A stretch of DNA of 49,470 nt from Streptomyces longwoodensis (GCF_001514125.1 NZ_KQ948560.1:173281-222750), one strand, 5' to 3'; shown: positions 31,572 through 40,239, numbered from the stretch's first letter. Notes: a model not told the origin generated them from the letters alone. Translations and numbers: made by a program.

Positions 31572-33326
31572 ATGCTGGAGGGCGCGCGCGAGCGCCGGGT
31601 GCGGACCGGCGGGATCGAGCTGTGCGTGGCGGAACTGGGCGACGCGGACCGGCCGACCGTGGTCCTGGTGCACGGCTACCCGGACAGCAAGGAGGTGTGG
31701 TCGCAGGTCGCCGCACGCCTCGCCGACCGCTTCCACGTCGTGCTGTACGACGTCAGGGGCCACGGCGGCTCCACCGCGCCCAAGCCCCTGCGCGGGGGCT
31801 TCACGCTGGAGAAGCTGACGGACGACTTCCTGGCCGTCGTGGACGCGGTCAGTCCCGGCCGTCCCGTGCACCTGGTCGGCCACGACTGGGGGTCGGTGCA
31901 GTCCTGGGAGTTCGTGACGGTGCCGCGCACCGAGGGCCGCATCGCGTCCTTCACCTCGATGTCGGGGCCGTCCCTGGACCACTTCGGCCACTGGATCGAC
32001 GCGCGCGTGAAGCGCCCGACGCCCCGGCGGATCGGCCAGCTCCTGGGCCAGGGGGCCAAGTCCTGGTACGTGTACCTGCTGCACACGCCGGTCGTGCCCG
32101 AACTCGCCTGGCGCGGACCGCTCGGCCGGCGCTGGCCGGCGATCCTGCGGCGCCTGGAGAAGGTCCCCGGCGACGGCTACCCGACCGCGTCGCTGCCGTC
32201 CGACGCCGCCCACGGCGCCTGGCTGTACCGCGACAACGTGCGCTCCCGGCTGCGCCGTCCCCGCCCCGACGCGTACGCCCACGTGCCGGTGCAGCTCATC
32301 ACCCCGCTGGGTGACGCCTTCCTGTCGCCGCGGCTCTACGACGCGTTGGAGGAGTGGGTGCCGCAGCTGACCCGGCGCACCCTGCCCGACCGGCACTGGG
32401 TCCCGCGTACGCGCCCCGACCAACTGGCGACGTGGATCGCCGACTTCGTCACCTCGGTCGAGGGCGGCACGCCCCGGCCCGCGCGGGGCAAGGGCCCGTA
32501 CGCCGAGCGCTTCGGGGGTCAACTCGTCCTGGTGACCGGAGCGGGCAGCGGCATCGGGCAAGCCACGGCGTACGCCTTCGCCGAGGCCGGCGCCCGGGTG
32601 ATCGCGGTCGACCGGGACGGCGAAAGCGCCGCGCGCACGGCCGAGATGAGCCGCCGGATCGGCGCACCCGAGGCGTGGGCCGAGACGGTCGACGTCTCCG
32701 ACGCCGAGGCGATGGAGAAGCTCGCGGAGAAGGTCCACTCCGAACTCGGCGTGCTGGACGTGCTGGTGAACAACGCCGGCATCGGGCTGTCGGGCTCCTT
32801 CTTCGCCACCACGCCGGAGGACTGGCGCCGGGTGCTGGACGTCAACCTGTGGGGTGTCATCCACGGTTGCCGCCTGTTCGGCGCGCGGATGGCGGAGCGC
32901 GGACAGGGCGGCCACATCGTGAACACGGCGTCGGCCGCCGCCTACCTGCCCTCGCGCTCGCTGCCGGCCTACAGCACCTCCAAGGCGGCGGTGCTGATGC
33001 TGAGCGATTGCCTGCGCGCGGAGTTGGCGGGGCAGGGGATCGGCGTGACCGCGATCTGCCCGGGGATCGTCAGCACCGGCATCACCTCGACGGCGAGCTT
33101 CGTGGGCGTCGCACCGGAGGAGCAGGACCGCCTGCGCCGAAGCTCCACCCGCGCCTACGCCCGGCGCAACTACCCGGCGAGGAAGGTCGCCGACGCGGTC
33201 CTGCGCGCCGTGGTGCGCAACGAGGCGGTCGTCCCGGTGACGCCGGAGGCGAAGGGCGCGCGGCTCCTGTCCCGGGTCGCTCCGGGCCTGTTGGGGGTGG
33301 CGGCGCGCATCAAGCCGCGGATCTGA
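31572..33326 (+). CDS. Alpha/beta-hydrolase and short-chain dehydrogenase fusion (EphD-like)
   Basis: A 584-residue two-domain enzyme. Residues 1-300 are an epoxide-hydrolase-like alpha/beta hydrolase: oxyanion motif VLVHGYPD, nucleophile elbow GHDWGS with Asp105 as the nucleophile, and a late His in DRHWVPR. Residues about 315-545 are a classical SDR: TGAGSGIGQ nucleotide motif, NNAG, and the Tyr-x3-Lys pair in YSTSK at about 468-472. The same fusion is known in mycobacteria as EphD, linked to lipid or mycolate metabolism; substrates in Streptomyces are unknown. The ATG at 31572 follows GAGGGGAAGCGAC. The gene is monocistronic and divergent from the ABC operon. Confidence 0.92.
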   Translation: MLEGARERRVRTGGIELCVAELGDADRPTVVLVHGYPDSKEVWSQVAARLADRFHVVLYDVRGHGGSTAPKPLRGGFTLEKLTDDFLAVVDAVSPGRPVHLVGHDWGSVQSWEFVTVPRTEGRIASFTSMSGPSLDHFGHWIDARVKRPTPRRIGQLLGQGAKSWYVYLLHTPVVPELAWRGPLGRRWPAILRRLEKVPGDGYPTASLPSDAAHGAWLYRDNVRSRLRRPRPDAYAHVPVQLITPLGDAFLSPRLYDALEEWVPQLTRRTLPDRHWVPRTRPDQLATWIADFVTSVEGGTPRPARGKGPYAERFGGQLVLVTGAGSGIGQATAYAFAEAGARVIAVDRDGESAARTAEMSRRIGAPEAWAETVDVSDAEAMEKLAEKVHSELGVLDVLVNNAGIGLSGSFFATTPEDWRRVLDVNLWGVIHGCRLFGARMAERGQGGHIVNTASAAAYLPSRSLPAYSTSKAAVLMLSDCLRAELAGQGIGVTAICPGIVSTGITSTASFVGVAPEEQDRLRRSSTRAYARRNYPARKVADAVLRAVVRNEAVVPVTPEAKGARLLSRVAPGLLGVAARIKPRI

Positions 33327-33447
33327 GGGGTTTGGACAAGCGAGGCGTGCTGCTGCGGAGTTGAGCAGAGTGGTTGTTCGGTGCGGTAGTTGGGCAAAAC
33401 CGGCGGTTATCAGCCGAGTTGATCAACCACTCGCATGGGGCGCTCAG

Positions 33448-33501
33448 TTGTCCACAGATCGGCCAACCTACCTGTGGATAACCACCGTTGGTTGTGGATC
33501 A
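33448..33501. other. Second DnaA-box group upstream of kptA
   Basis: TTGTCCACA (33448-33456, +), TGTGGATAA (33473-33481, -) and TGTGGATCA (33493-33501, -, one mismatch) lie within 54 bp in the 231-bp spacer before kptA. The first two are perfect boxes in opposite orientation. The site could titrate DnaA or let DnaA regulate kptA. No other gene is seen in the spacer. Confidence 0.75.
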
Positions 33502-33557
33502 AACATCCTGCGATAAAGAAAATGCGTGACGCGTGTCTCTCCCGCCATGCTGGAGGG

Positions 33558-34106
33558 ATGGACGACAGACGCACCGTGAAGGTGTCGAAGTACCTCTCGA
33601 AGCACCTGCGCCACCAGCCCGGGCGGATCGGTCTGGTCCTCGACGAGGGCGGGTGGGTCGAGATCGACACCTTGATCGCGGCGGCCGCCGCGCACGGTTT
33701 CCCCTTCACCCGGGAGGAACTGGACCACGTCGTCGCCGCCAACGACAAGCAGCGCTTCGCGGTCGACGGCACCCGCATCCGCGCCAGCCAGGGCCACAGC
33801 GTCGACGTCGACCTGGGGCTGCCCCCGGCGACCCCGCCGCCGTACCTCTACCACGGCACGGTGGCCCGCTCCCTGGAGGCGATCCGGGCCGAGGGACTGC
33901 GCCCCATGGACCGGCACGACGTGCACCTCTCGGCCGACCGGGAGACCGCCACCCGCGTCGGTGCGCGGCGGGGACGACCCGTGGTGCTCGCCGTGGACGC
34001 CGCGGCCATGCACCGCGACGGCCACGTCTTCCACGTCAGCGCCAACGGGGTGTGGCTGACCCGGGCGGTGCCGCCGGAGTACCTGCGCTTCCCCCACGCG
34101 CACTGA
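33558..34106 (+). CDS. kptA: RNA 2'-phosphotransferase (Tpt1/KptA family)
   Basis: A 182-residue NAD-dependent enzyme that transfers an internal RNA 2'-phosphate to NAD+, yielding ADP-ribose 1'',2''-cyclic phosphate. The N-terminal winged-helix lobe has SKYLSKHLRHQP with the conserved Arg-His. The C-terminal lobe has LYHGTVARSLEAIRAEGL, VHLSADRETATRVGARRGRPVVLAVD and FHVSANGVWLTRAVPPEYL, matching the NAD-binding core. Bacteria lack the yeast type of tRNA splicing, so the physiological substrate is uncertain; removal of RNA 2'-phosphates or ADP-ribosylation of nucleic acid ends has been proposed. The ATG at 33558 lies immediately after GGAGGG, which is unusually close. DnaA boxes lie 60-110 bp upstream. 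Confidence 0.93.
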   Translation: MDDRRTVKVSKYLSKHLRHQPGRIGLVLDEGGWVEIDTLIAAAAAHGFPFTREELDHVVAANDKQRFAVDGTRIRASQGHSVDVDLGLPPATPPPYLYHGTVARSLEAIRAEGLRPMDRHDVHLSADRETATRVGARRGRPVVLAVDAAAMHRDGHVFHVSANGVWLTRAVPPEYLRFPHAH

Positions 34107-34113
34107 ACCCGGC

Positions 34114-34572
34114 ATGATCCGTCGCGTGGACCACTTGCCGAGCACCGAAGCCGCCGTCAACGCCCTGCGCACCCTGGCGGACGAGTACGGCCGCGCCATC
34201 GAGGTCATCCATGACATCGGCGCCGACCAGACGTCCCGCCGCAGCGCCGCCGGCGTCGGCGTCACCACCGACCCGGACGGCTCCCTGCCGCACGAGGCCC
34301 ATGTCGAGCTCGGCGGCCGGCCGCACGTGAGCGTGCGCCTCTACCCGGACGACGACGCGCTGATCAGCGTCGACGGCGTCGAGTGCCCCGACGTCGCCCG
34401 CGACGACGTCCCCGCCTTCCTGCGCGCGGTCTACGACGGACACGCCTGGGTCAAGGCCCGCCGGTTCCCGCCGGGCGCCTTCCTGATCGTGCCGCTGCCC
34501 GGCGACCGTACGCACAAGGAGTACATCCCCTTCGTGTCCCTCAGCCCCTGGCTGTCGGGCCGGGTGCGGTGA
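34114..34572 (+). CDS. Conserved hypothetical protein
   Basis: A 152-residue soluble protein of unknown function, seven bases after kptA. It contains EVIHDIGADQTSRRSAAGVGV, an LYPDDDALISVDGVECPDV block and a C-terminal PLPGDRTHKEYIPFVSLSPWLSGRV. These look like an alpha/beta fold but match no motif I know. The ATG at 34114 lacks a ribosome site. GTG 34126 is a good alternative, since CATGAT sits seven bases before it and could be a -10. No signal peptide or membrane segment. Adjacency to kptA may be incidental. A parS site begins two bases after its stop. Confidence 0.75.
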   Translation: MIRRVDHLPSTEAAVNALRTLADEYGRAIEVIHDIGADQTSRRSAAGVGVTTDPDGSLPHEAHVELGGRPHVSVRLYPDDDALISVDGVECPDVARDDVPAFLRAVYDGHAWVKARRFPPGAFLIVPLPGDRTHKEYIPFVSLSPWLSGRVR

Positions 34573-34573
34573 C

Positions 34574-34589
34574 TGTTTCACGTGGAACA
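34574..34589. promoter_or_regulatory. parS: parS site (one mismatch)
   Basis: TGTTTCACGTGGAACA differs from the consensus TGTTTCACGTGAAACA at one position. It lies in the 41-bp gap between two genes, just upstream of the candidate promoter of the oxidoreductase gene, so ParB binding could also affect that promoter. Confidence 0.75.
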
Positions 34590-34601
34590 CCGGTCGGCGC
34601 T

Positions 34602-34607
34602 TACCGT
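34602..34607 (+). promoter_or_regulatory. Candidate -10 of a leaderless promoter
   Basis: TACCGT ends six bases before the ATG at 34614 and no ribosome site is present. The parS site occupies the expected -35 region (34574-34589). Confidence 0.45.
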
Positions 34608-34613
34608 GGGCCC

Positions 34614-35516
34614 ATGAGTCTGCGTCTGAGCACCGTGATCCTGCCCTACCGCCGCTGGAACGACGGCGGCCGTTCCTCCTGGACGCGCGCCGAGCAGCTC
34701 GGCTTCCACACGGCGTACACCTACGACCACCTGTCCTGGCGCACCTTCCGCGACGGGCCGTGGTTCGGGGCGGTCCCCACGCTGACCGCCGCCGCGTCGG
34801 TGACCGACCGGATCCGGCTGGGCACGCTCGTGACCTCCCCGAACTTCCGGCACCCGGTGACCCTCGCCAAGGAGCTGATCTCCCTGGACGACATCTCCGG
34901 CGGCCGGATCACCCTCGGCATCGGCGCGGGCGGCACCGGTTTCGACGCCACGGCCCTCGGCCAGGAGCCGTGGAGCCCGCGGGAGCGTGCGGACCGGTTC
35001 GCCGAGTTCGTGCCGCTGCTCGACCGGCTGCTGGCCGAGGACGCGGTCACCCACGAGGGGACCTACTACTCGGCGGTCGAGGCACGCACCATCCCCGGCT
35101 GTGTGCAGCGCCCCCGCCTGCCCTTCGCGGTGGCCGCGACCGGTCCGCGGGGACTGCGGCTGGCCGCGCGGTACGGACAGGCCTGGGTGACCACGGGTGA
35201 CCCGAAGCTGTTCGAGAACGGCACCCCGGAGCAGTCCGTGGAGGCGCTGCGCGGGCAGACCGAGAAGCTGGCCGCCGCCTGCGCGGAGGCCGGCCGGGAC
35301 GTGGCGGAGCTGGACAAGGTCCTGCTGACCGGCTTCACCCCGGACCGGGACCGGCCCCTGACGTCCCTGGACGCCTTCGTGGACTTCGCAGGACGCCACC
35401 GGGAGCTGGGCTTCACGGAGATCGTGATCCACTGGCCGATCCCGGACTCCGACTTCGCGGCCGACGAGAAGGTCTTCGAGCAGATCGCGACCGAGGCCCC
35501 GGCGCAGCTGCGCTGA
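34614..35516 (+). CDS. LLM-class (luciferase-like) flavin-dependent oxidoreductase
   Basis: A 300-residue TIM-barrel enzyme of the bacterial luciferase superfamily, using FMN or the deazaflavin F420, which Streptomyces make. It starts MSLRLSTVILPYRRW and has YTYDHLSW, LGTLVTSPNFRHPVTLAKELISLDDISGGRITLGIGAGG (the strand-helix signature of F420-dependent members), PRERADRFAEFVPLLDRLL and a C-terminal EIVIHWPIPDSD. Substrate unknown. The ATG at 34614 is supported by a TACCGT six bases upstream and homology beginning there; the open frame to 34383 is antisense-like. No operon partner is evident; the HAD gene follows after about 100 bp. Confidence 0.9.
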   Translation: MSLRLSTVILPYRRWNDGGRSSWTRAEQLGFHTAYTYDHLSWRTFRDGPWFGAVPTLTAAASVTDRIRLGTLVTSPNFRHPVTLAKELISLDDISGGRITLGIGAGGTGFDATALGQEPWSPRERADRFAEFVPLLDRLLAEDAVTHEGTYYSAVEARTIPGCVQRPRLPFAVAATGPRGLRLAARYGQAWVTTGDPKLFENGTPEQSVEALRGQTEKLAAACAEAGRDVAELDKVLLTGFTPDRDRPLTSLDAFVDFAGRHRELGFTEIVIHWPIPDSDFAADEKVFEQIATEAPAQLR

Positions 35517-35617
35517 ACCGGGGGCCCTGGAGCGCGGCCGCGGTAGCCGGTGTCGTCCGGGTCTCATCCGTGCGGTCTCCCGCACGGGCGTGCGGGCATA
35601 TGCGCGAGAATGAGCCG

Positions 35618-36487
35618 GTGACCTCAGCGACTCGACAGCCCGAGACCCCGGCCTCCACCGTTCCGCCGCGGCTGATCGCCACCGATCTGGACGGAACCCT
35701 GCTGCGCGACGACAAGACCGTCTCGCCGCGCACGGTCGCCGCCCTCGCGGCCGCCGAGCAGGCGGGCATCGACGTCTTCTTCGTCACCGGCCGCCCGGCC
35801 CGCTGGATGGACGTCGTCAGCGAACACGTCCACGGGCACGGCCTGGCGATCTGCGGCAACGGCGCCGCCGTGGTCGACCTGCACGGCGGCCCCGGCGCGC
35901 ACCGGTTCGTGAAGGTGCGGGAGTTGCCGAGGCAGAACGCGCTGGACGCCGTGGGGCTGCTGCGCGACGCGGCGCCGGGCACGGTGTACGCGGTGGAGCA
36001 GACGTACGGCTTCCACCAGGAGCCCGACTACCCCAAGCTGCACATGGAGACCCCCGACGACCTGGCGCCCGCGGAGGAGCTGCTGGCGCCGGACGGCGTG
36101 GCCTCGCGCGAGCCGATCCTGAAGATCCTCGCCTACCACCCCACCCTCGACCCGGACGCCTTCCTCACCGTGGCCCGGCTGTCCGTCGGCGACCGCGCCA
36201 ACGTGACCCGCTCCAGCCCGAGCGCACTGCTGGAGCTCAGCGGGCCGGAGGTCTCCAAGGCCAGCACCCTGGCCCTGTGCTGCGCGGAGCGCGGCATCTC
36301 GCACGAGGAGGTCGTCGCGTTCGGGGACATGCCCAACGACCTGGAGATGCTGACCTGGGCGGGTCGCTCGTACGCCATGGGCAACGCCCACCCCGACGTG
36401 CTCGCCGCCGCGTCCGGGCGGACGGCCGCCAACAACGAGGACGGCGTGGCCCTCGTCATCGAGCAGCTGCTGGCCGAGCGGGCGTAG
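35618..36487 (+). CDS. HAD-superfamily (Cof-type) phosphatase
   Basis: A 289-residue HAD IIB hydrolase, related to the protein at 26758. Motif I is ATDLDGTLLRDD, motif II Thr in FFVTGR, motif III Lys in EVSKASTLALCC, and motif IV GDMPNDLEML. The cap domain (about 90-200) includes VYAVEQTYGFHQEPDYPKL. The substrate is probably a phosphorylated metabolite. The GTG at 35618 is chosen because GAGAAT lies six bases before it as a possible -10; ATG 35600 (MRENEPVTS) is an alternative. It converges with cydCD, with only 17 bp between the stops. Confidence 0.88.
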   Translation: MTSATRQPETPASTVPPRLIATDLDGTLLRDDKTVSPRTVAALAAAEQAGIDVFFVTGRPARWMDVVSEHVHGHGLAICGNGAAVVDLHGGPGAHRFVKVRELPRQNALDAVGLLRDAAPGTVYAVEQTYGFHQEPDYPKLHMETPDDLAPAEELLAPDGVASREPILKILAYHPTLDPDAFLTVARLSVGDRANVTRSSPSALLELSGPEVSKASTLALCCAERGISHEEVVAFGDMPNDLEMLTWAGRSYAMGNAHPDVLAAASGRTAANNEDGVALVIEQLLAERA

Positions 36488-36504
36488 GGCCCACGGCTCG
36501 GGCG

Positions 36505-39500
36505 TCAGCGGGCGCCCGCCAGTAGTTCGGCCGCCTCCTCTCGGGCGGCCATCCCGCGCAGCGGGCCTTCCGCGGCGGTCAGGTCCGCGTACGTGCCGCG
36601 CTGCACGACCCGGCCGCCGTCCAGCACGATCACCTCGTCCACGGCCTCCAGGCCGGTCAGCCGGTGGGTGATCAGCAGGGTCGTGCGGCCCTCGGTCGCG
36701 GCCAGCAGGTCCGCGGTGAGCGCGTCGGCCGTCGGCAGGTCCAGGTGCTCGGCGGGCTCGTCGAGCACCAGTACGGGGAAGTCGGCGAGCAGCGCGCGGG
36801 CCAGCGCGAGCCGCTGCCGCTGGCCGCCCGACAGCCGGGCCCCGTGCTCCCCCACGAGCGTGTCCAGCCCGTCGGGCAGGGAGTCCACCCACTGCAGCAG
36901 CCGGGCCCGGCCGAGCGCGTCCCGCAGGTCGGCCTCGCTCGCGTCCTTCCGGGCCAGCAGCAGGTTCTCGCGCACCGAGCTGTCGAAGAGGTGTGCGTCC
37001 TGCGCGCACAGCCCGACCATCCGCCGCACCGCGTCGCCGTCCAGGGCGAAGGCGTCGACGCCGCCCAGCGTGTAGGCACCCGCGTCCGGGTCCAGGAACC
37101 GCAGCAGCACCTGGGCCAGGGTCGTCTTGCCGGAGCCGGACGCGCCGACCACGGCGATCCGCCGGCCCTCGGTGAGCCGGAGGTCGACCCCGGCCAGCGC
37201 GTCCCGGTCCTGCCCGGCGTACCGGGCGGTGAGCCCCTCGACCACCAGCGGGAACGGCGACGCGGGCGCCCGGCGCGGCTGCTCCGGCTCCCGCACGGGC
37301 TCGGGGGAGTCCAGCACCTCGTACACCCGCTCGGCGCTGCGGCGCACCCGCTGCCGGTACTGCACGGCGAGCGGCAGCCCCAGCACCGCCTCGAAGGCGG
37401 CGAGCGGGGTGAGCACCACGACGGCCAGGGCGACCCCGCCGAGCCGTCCCGCGGCGACCGCCTGCACGCCGACCAGGGCGGTCGACGCGAGGGTCAGCCC
37501 CGAGACCAGCGCGGTCAGCCCGTCGCCGAGCGCGGTCGCGGTGGCGGCGCGCGTGGCGATGCGGGTGAGCACCCCGTCGGCCTTCCGGGCCTCGGCGGTG
37601 CGGGCGGGCAGGGCGCCGGCGACCGTCAGTTCGGCGGTGCCGGTCAGCAGGTCGGCCACGCGGGTGGCCAGCACGCCCCGCGCCGGAGCGAGCCGGCGGT
37701 CGGCGCGCCGGGCCACCGCGCCGGTGACCAGCGGGACGCCGACGCCGGCCGCGAGGAGCCCGGCGGCGAGCACGGCGCCCGCCTCGGGCAGCAGCCAGGC
37801 GGTGAAGGCCACCGACCCGGCGCCCACGACGGTCGCGGCGCCGGCCGGAAGCAGCCAGCGCAGCCAGTAGTCCTGGAGGGCGTCCACGTCGGCCACCAGC
37901 CGGGACAGCAGGTCGCCCCGGCGGGTGGTGCGCAGTCCGGCGGGCGCCAGCCGCTCCAGCCGCCGGTAGACGGCGACCCGGGTGTCGGCCAGCATCCGCA
38001 GCACGGCGTCGTGGGACACCAGCCGCTCGGCGTACCGGAACACCGCGCGTCCGATGCCGAAGGCGCGCGTCGCGGTCACCGCCACCATCAGGTAGAGCAC
38101 CGGCGGCTGCTGCGAGGCCCGCGAGATCAGCCACCCCGAGGTGGCCATGAGGCCGACCGCGCTGCCGAGCGCGAGGCTCCCGAGCAGCAGGGCGAGGACC
38201 AGCCGGCCCCGCCGCGCCCCGGACAGGGAGCGGACGCGGGCGAGGACACCCCGGCCGGCGGACCGCCCTCGCTCGGTGCCCGGGATCGCTGCCGACGCCG
38301 ACCCTACGGTGGCGGGCGCCGCCTCGTCGGCGGACTCGGCCGCGGCGGTCGTACCGGCCGCACGGTGCTCGGCCGAACGGCCCGTACCCGCAGGGTCGGT
38401 GGGGGCTCCCGCCCCCTCGCTCCCCGCCCCCTCGCCCCCCGTCAGCCGCACCACGCGGTCGGCGACCCCCAGCAGCGCCGGCCGGTGCACCACCAGCAGG
38501 ACGGTCCGCCCGGCCGCCAGGCGGCGCACGGCGGTCACGACCTCCGCCTCGGTCTCGCCGTCCAGCGCGGCGGTCGGCTCGTCGAGCAGCAGGACGGGGC
38601 GGTCCGCGAGGAACGCCCGCGCCAGCGCGAGGCGTTGCCGCTGCCCGGCCGACAGCCCGGCCCCGTCCTCACCGAGCACGGTGGCCGGCCCGTCGGGCAG
38701 CGCGTCCACGAACTCCAGCGCCCCCGCGTCCGCGAGGGCCCGGCGTACGGCGGTGTCGTCGGCGTCGGGACGGGCGAGCCGTACGTTCTCGGCGATGGTC
38801 CCGGCGTACAGGTGCGGCCGCTGGGGCACCCAGGCGACCCGCGCGTGCCACTGCGCCAGGTCGAGGTCGGCCAGGTCGGTCCCGCCGACACGCACCCGGC
38901 CGCCGGTGGGCCGGACGAAGCCCAGCAGGACGTCGAGCAGCGTGGACTTGCCCGCGCCGCTCGGGCCGACGAGCGCGACGGTCTCCCCCGGCTCGACGGT
39001 GAGGCTCACGTCCGTCACCGCGTCCGTGGAGCGGCCGGGGTGACGGACGTCCACGTGCTCGAAGGCTAGGCCGTGTCCGCAAAGTCCCGTCGTCCGCCCG
39101 GAGGGCGGGCCCTGCGGCGTCCGGTGCGTGCTCTCGGCGTGCCGGGCGGACACCCGCGTACTGGCCGTACTCGGGTGTTCGCCCGGTGCGGCGAGAGTGC
39201 GTGCCGGGCGTCGCAGGGCAGGCGGGACTTTGCGGACACGGCCTAGGGCCCCCGTGGGCACGGCGGCCGTGCCGGACGGCGGCAGGGGGGTCTCCAGGAC
39301 CGCGAAGACCTCCTCCGCGGCGGCCAGGCCCTCGGCCGCCGCGTGGTACTGCGCGCCGACCTGGCGCAGCGGCAGGTACGCCTCGGGCGCCAGCACGAGG
39401 ATCACCAGGCCGGTGTACAGGTCCATCTCGCCGTGCACCAGGCGCATGCCGATGGTGACGGCGACCAGCGCGACCGAGAGCGTGGCGAGCAGTTCCAGGG

Positions 39501-40239
39501 CGAAGGAGGACAGGAAGGCGATCCGCAGGGTCCGCAGGGTCGCCTGCCGGTACTCGCCGGTGATGCGTTTGATCGACTCGGCCTGCGCCTTGGCCCGGCC
39601 GAACACCTTCAGCGTGGGCAGACCGGCGACGACGTCCAGGAAGTGGCCGGACAGCCGGGACAGCAGGCGCCACTGCCGGTCCATGCGGGACTGGGTGGCC
39701 CAGCCGATCAGCATCATGAAGACCGGGATCAGCGGCAGCGTGCCGACGATGATCGCCGCGGACACCCAGTCCTCGGTCACGATCCGCGCCAGCACCGCCA
39801 CCGGCACGACCACCGCGAGCCCCAGCTGCGGGAGGTAGCGGGAGAAGTAGTCGTCCAGGGCGTCGATCCCACGCGTGGCGAGGGCGACCAGCGAGCCGGT
39901 GCGCTGCCCGCTCAGCCAGCCCGGGCCGAGCGCACCCGCCCGTTCCAGCAGCCGTCCCCGCAGCTCCGACTTCACGGCGGCGCCGGCCCGGTGGGCGGCG
40001 AGTTCGGTGAGCCAGGAGACCAGGGCGCGGCCGCCCGCCACCGCCACCAGCAGCACCAGGGGTGTGCGCAGGGCGGAGGCGGACTCACCGTGCTGGAACG
40101 CCCCGACGACCACCTCGGCGACGAGCATCGCCTGGGCGATGACGAGACCGGCGCCGAGGGCACCCAGTCCGACGACGGCCGCCAGGAAGAACCGGGTGGC
40201 CCGGGCGTACCGGAGGAGTCGTGGATCGATCGGTTTCAC
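36505..40239 (-). CDS. cydCD: CydD-CydC fused ABC exporter, with in-frame MITE
   Basis: A 1244-residue fusion of two ABC half-transporters needed to assemble cytochrome bd; in E. coli CydDC exports cysteine and glutathione. The first half is CydD-like (membrane domain about 10-300; Walker A GPSGAGKST, signature LSAGQRQRLALARAFL, Walker B VLLLDEPTAALD). The second is CydC-like (Walker A GASGSGKTT, signature LSGGQRQRLALARALL, Walker B VLVLDEPAEHLD). A Ser/Ala/Thr-rich linker joins them. GTG 40239 is chosen, eight bases after GAGGTG; GTG 40248 (MFHVKP) reads through the parS site. Residues about 332-391 are encoded by a palindromic MITE lying between the first membrane domain and its nucleotide domain. 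Last gene of cydABCD. Confidence 0.93.
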   Translation of the reverse strand: MKPIDPRLLRYARATRFFLAAVVGLGALGAGLVIAQAMLVAEVVVGAFQHGESASALRTPLVLLVAVAGGRALVSWLTELAAHRAGAAVKSELRGRLLERAGALGPGWLSGQRTGSLVALATRGIDALDDYFSRYLPQLGLAVVVPVAVLARIVTEDWVSAAIIVGTLPLIPVFMMLIGWATQSRMDRQWRLLSRLSGHFLDVVAGLPTLKVFGRAKAQAESIKRITGEYRQATLRTLRIAFLSSFALELLATLSVALVAVTIGMRLVHGEMDLYTGLVILVLAPEAYLPLRQVGAQYHAAAEGLAAAEEVFAVLETPLPPSGTAAVPTGALGRVRKVPPALRRPARTLAAPGEHPSTASTRVSARHAESTHRTPQGPPSGRTTGLCGHGLAFEHVDVRHPGRSTDAVTDVSLTVEPGETVALVGPSGAGKSTLLDVLLGFVRPTGGRVRVGGTDLADLDLAQWHARVAWVPQRPHLYAGTIAENVRLARPDADDTAVRRALADAGALEFVDALPDGPATVLGEDGAGLSAGQRQRLALARAFLADRPVLLLDEPTAALDGETEAEVVTAVRRLAAGRTVLLVVHRPALLGVADRVVRLTGGEGAGSEGAGAPTDPAGTGRSAEHRAAGTTAAAESADEAAPATVGSASAAIPGTERGRSAGRGVLARVRSLSGARRGRLVLALLLGSLALGSAVGLMATSGWLISRASQQPPVLYLMVAVTATRAFGIGRAVFRYAERLVSHDAVLRMLADTRVAVYRRLERLAPAGLRTTRRGDLLSRLVADVDALQDYWLRWLLPAGAATVVGAGSVAFTAWLLPEAGAVLAAGLLAAGVGVPLVTGAVARRADRRLAPARGVLATRVADLLTGTAELTVAGALPARTAEARKADGVLTRIATRAATATALGDGLTALVSGLTLASTALVGVQAVAAGRLGGVALAVVVLTPLAAFEAVLGLPLAVQYRQRVRRSAERVYEVLDSPEPVREPEQPRRAPASPFPLVVEGLTARYAGQDRDALAGVDLRLTEGRRIAVVGASGSGKTTLAQVLLRFLDPDAGAYTLGGVDAFALDGDAVRRMVGLCAQDAHLFDSSVRENLLLARKDASEADLRDALGRARLLQWVDSLPDGLDTLVGEHGARLSGGQRQRLALARALLADFPVLVLDEPAEHLDLPTADALTADLLAATEGRTTLLITHRLTGLEAVDEVIVLDGGRVVQRGTYADLTAAEGPLRGMAAREEAAELLAGAR
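39066..39246. mobile_element. 181-bp palindromic MITE inserted in cydCD
   Basis: The two ends are perfect 24-bp inverted copies (39066-39089 and 39223-39246) starting CTAGGCCGTGTCCGC; the outer CTAG is probably a 4-bp target duplication. Inside, the two halves remain imperfectly complementary almost to the centre, with a small extra hairpin in the left arm (CCGCCC-GGA-GGGCGG). No transposase is encoded. Subtracting one CTAG gives a net insertion of 177 bp, which is 59 codons, and no stop arises in the cydCD frame. Removing it restores a smooth GALAFEHVDV protein junction. IS5-group transposases make CTAG or TA duplications, so such an IS may have mobilised it. Confidence 0.85.

Noticed and set aside
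36664..39069. 801-residue plus-strand frame opposite cydCD
   Set aside because: Antisense to two complete ABC nucleotide domains and without recognisable features.
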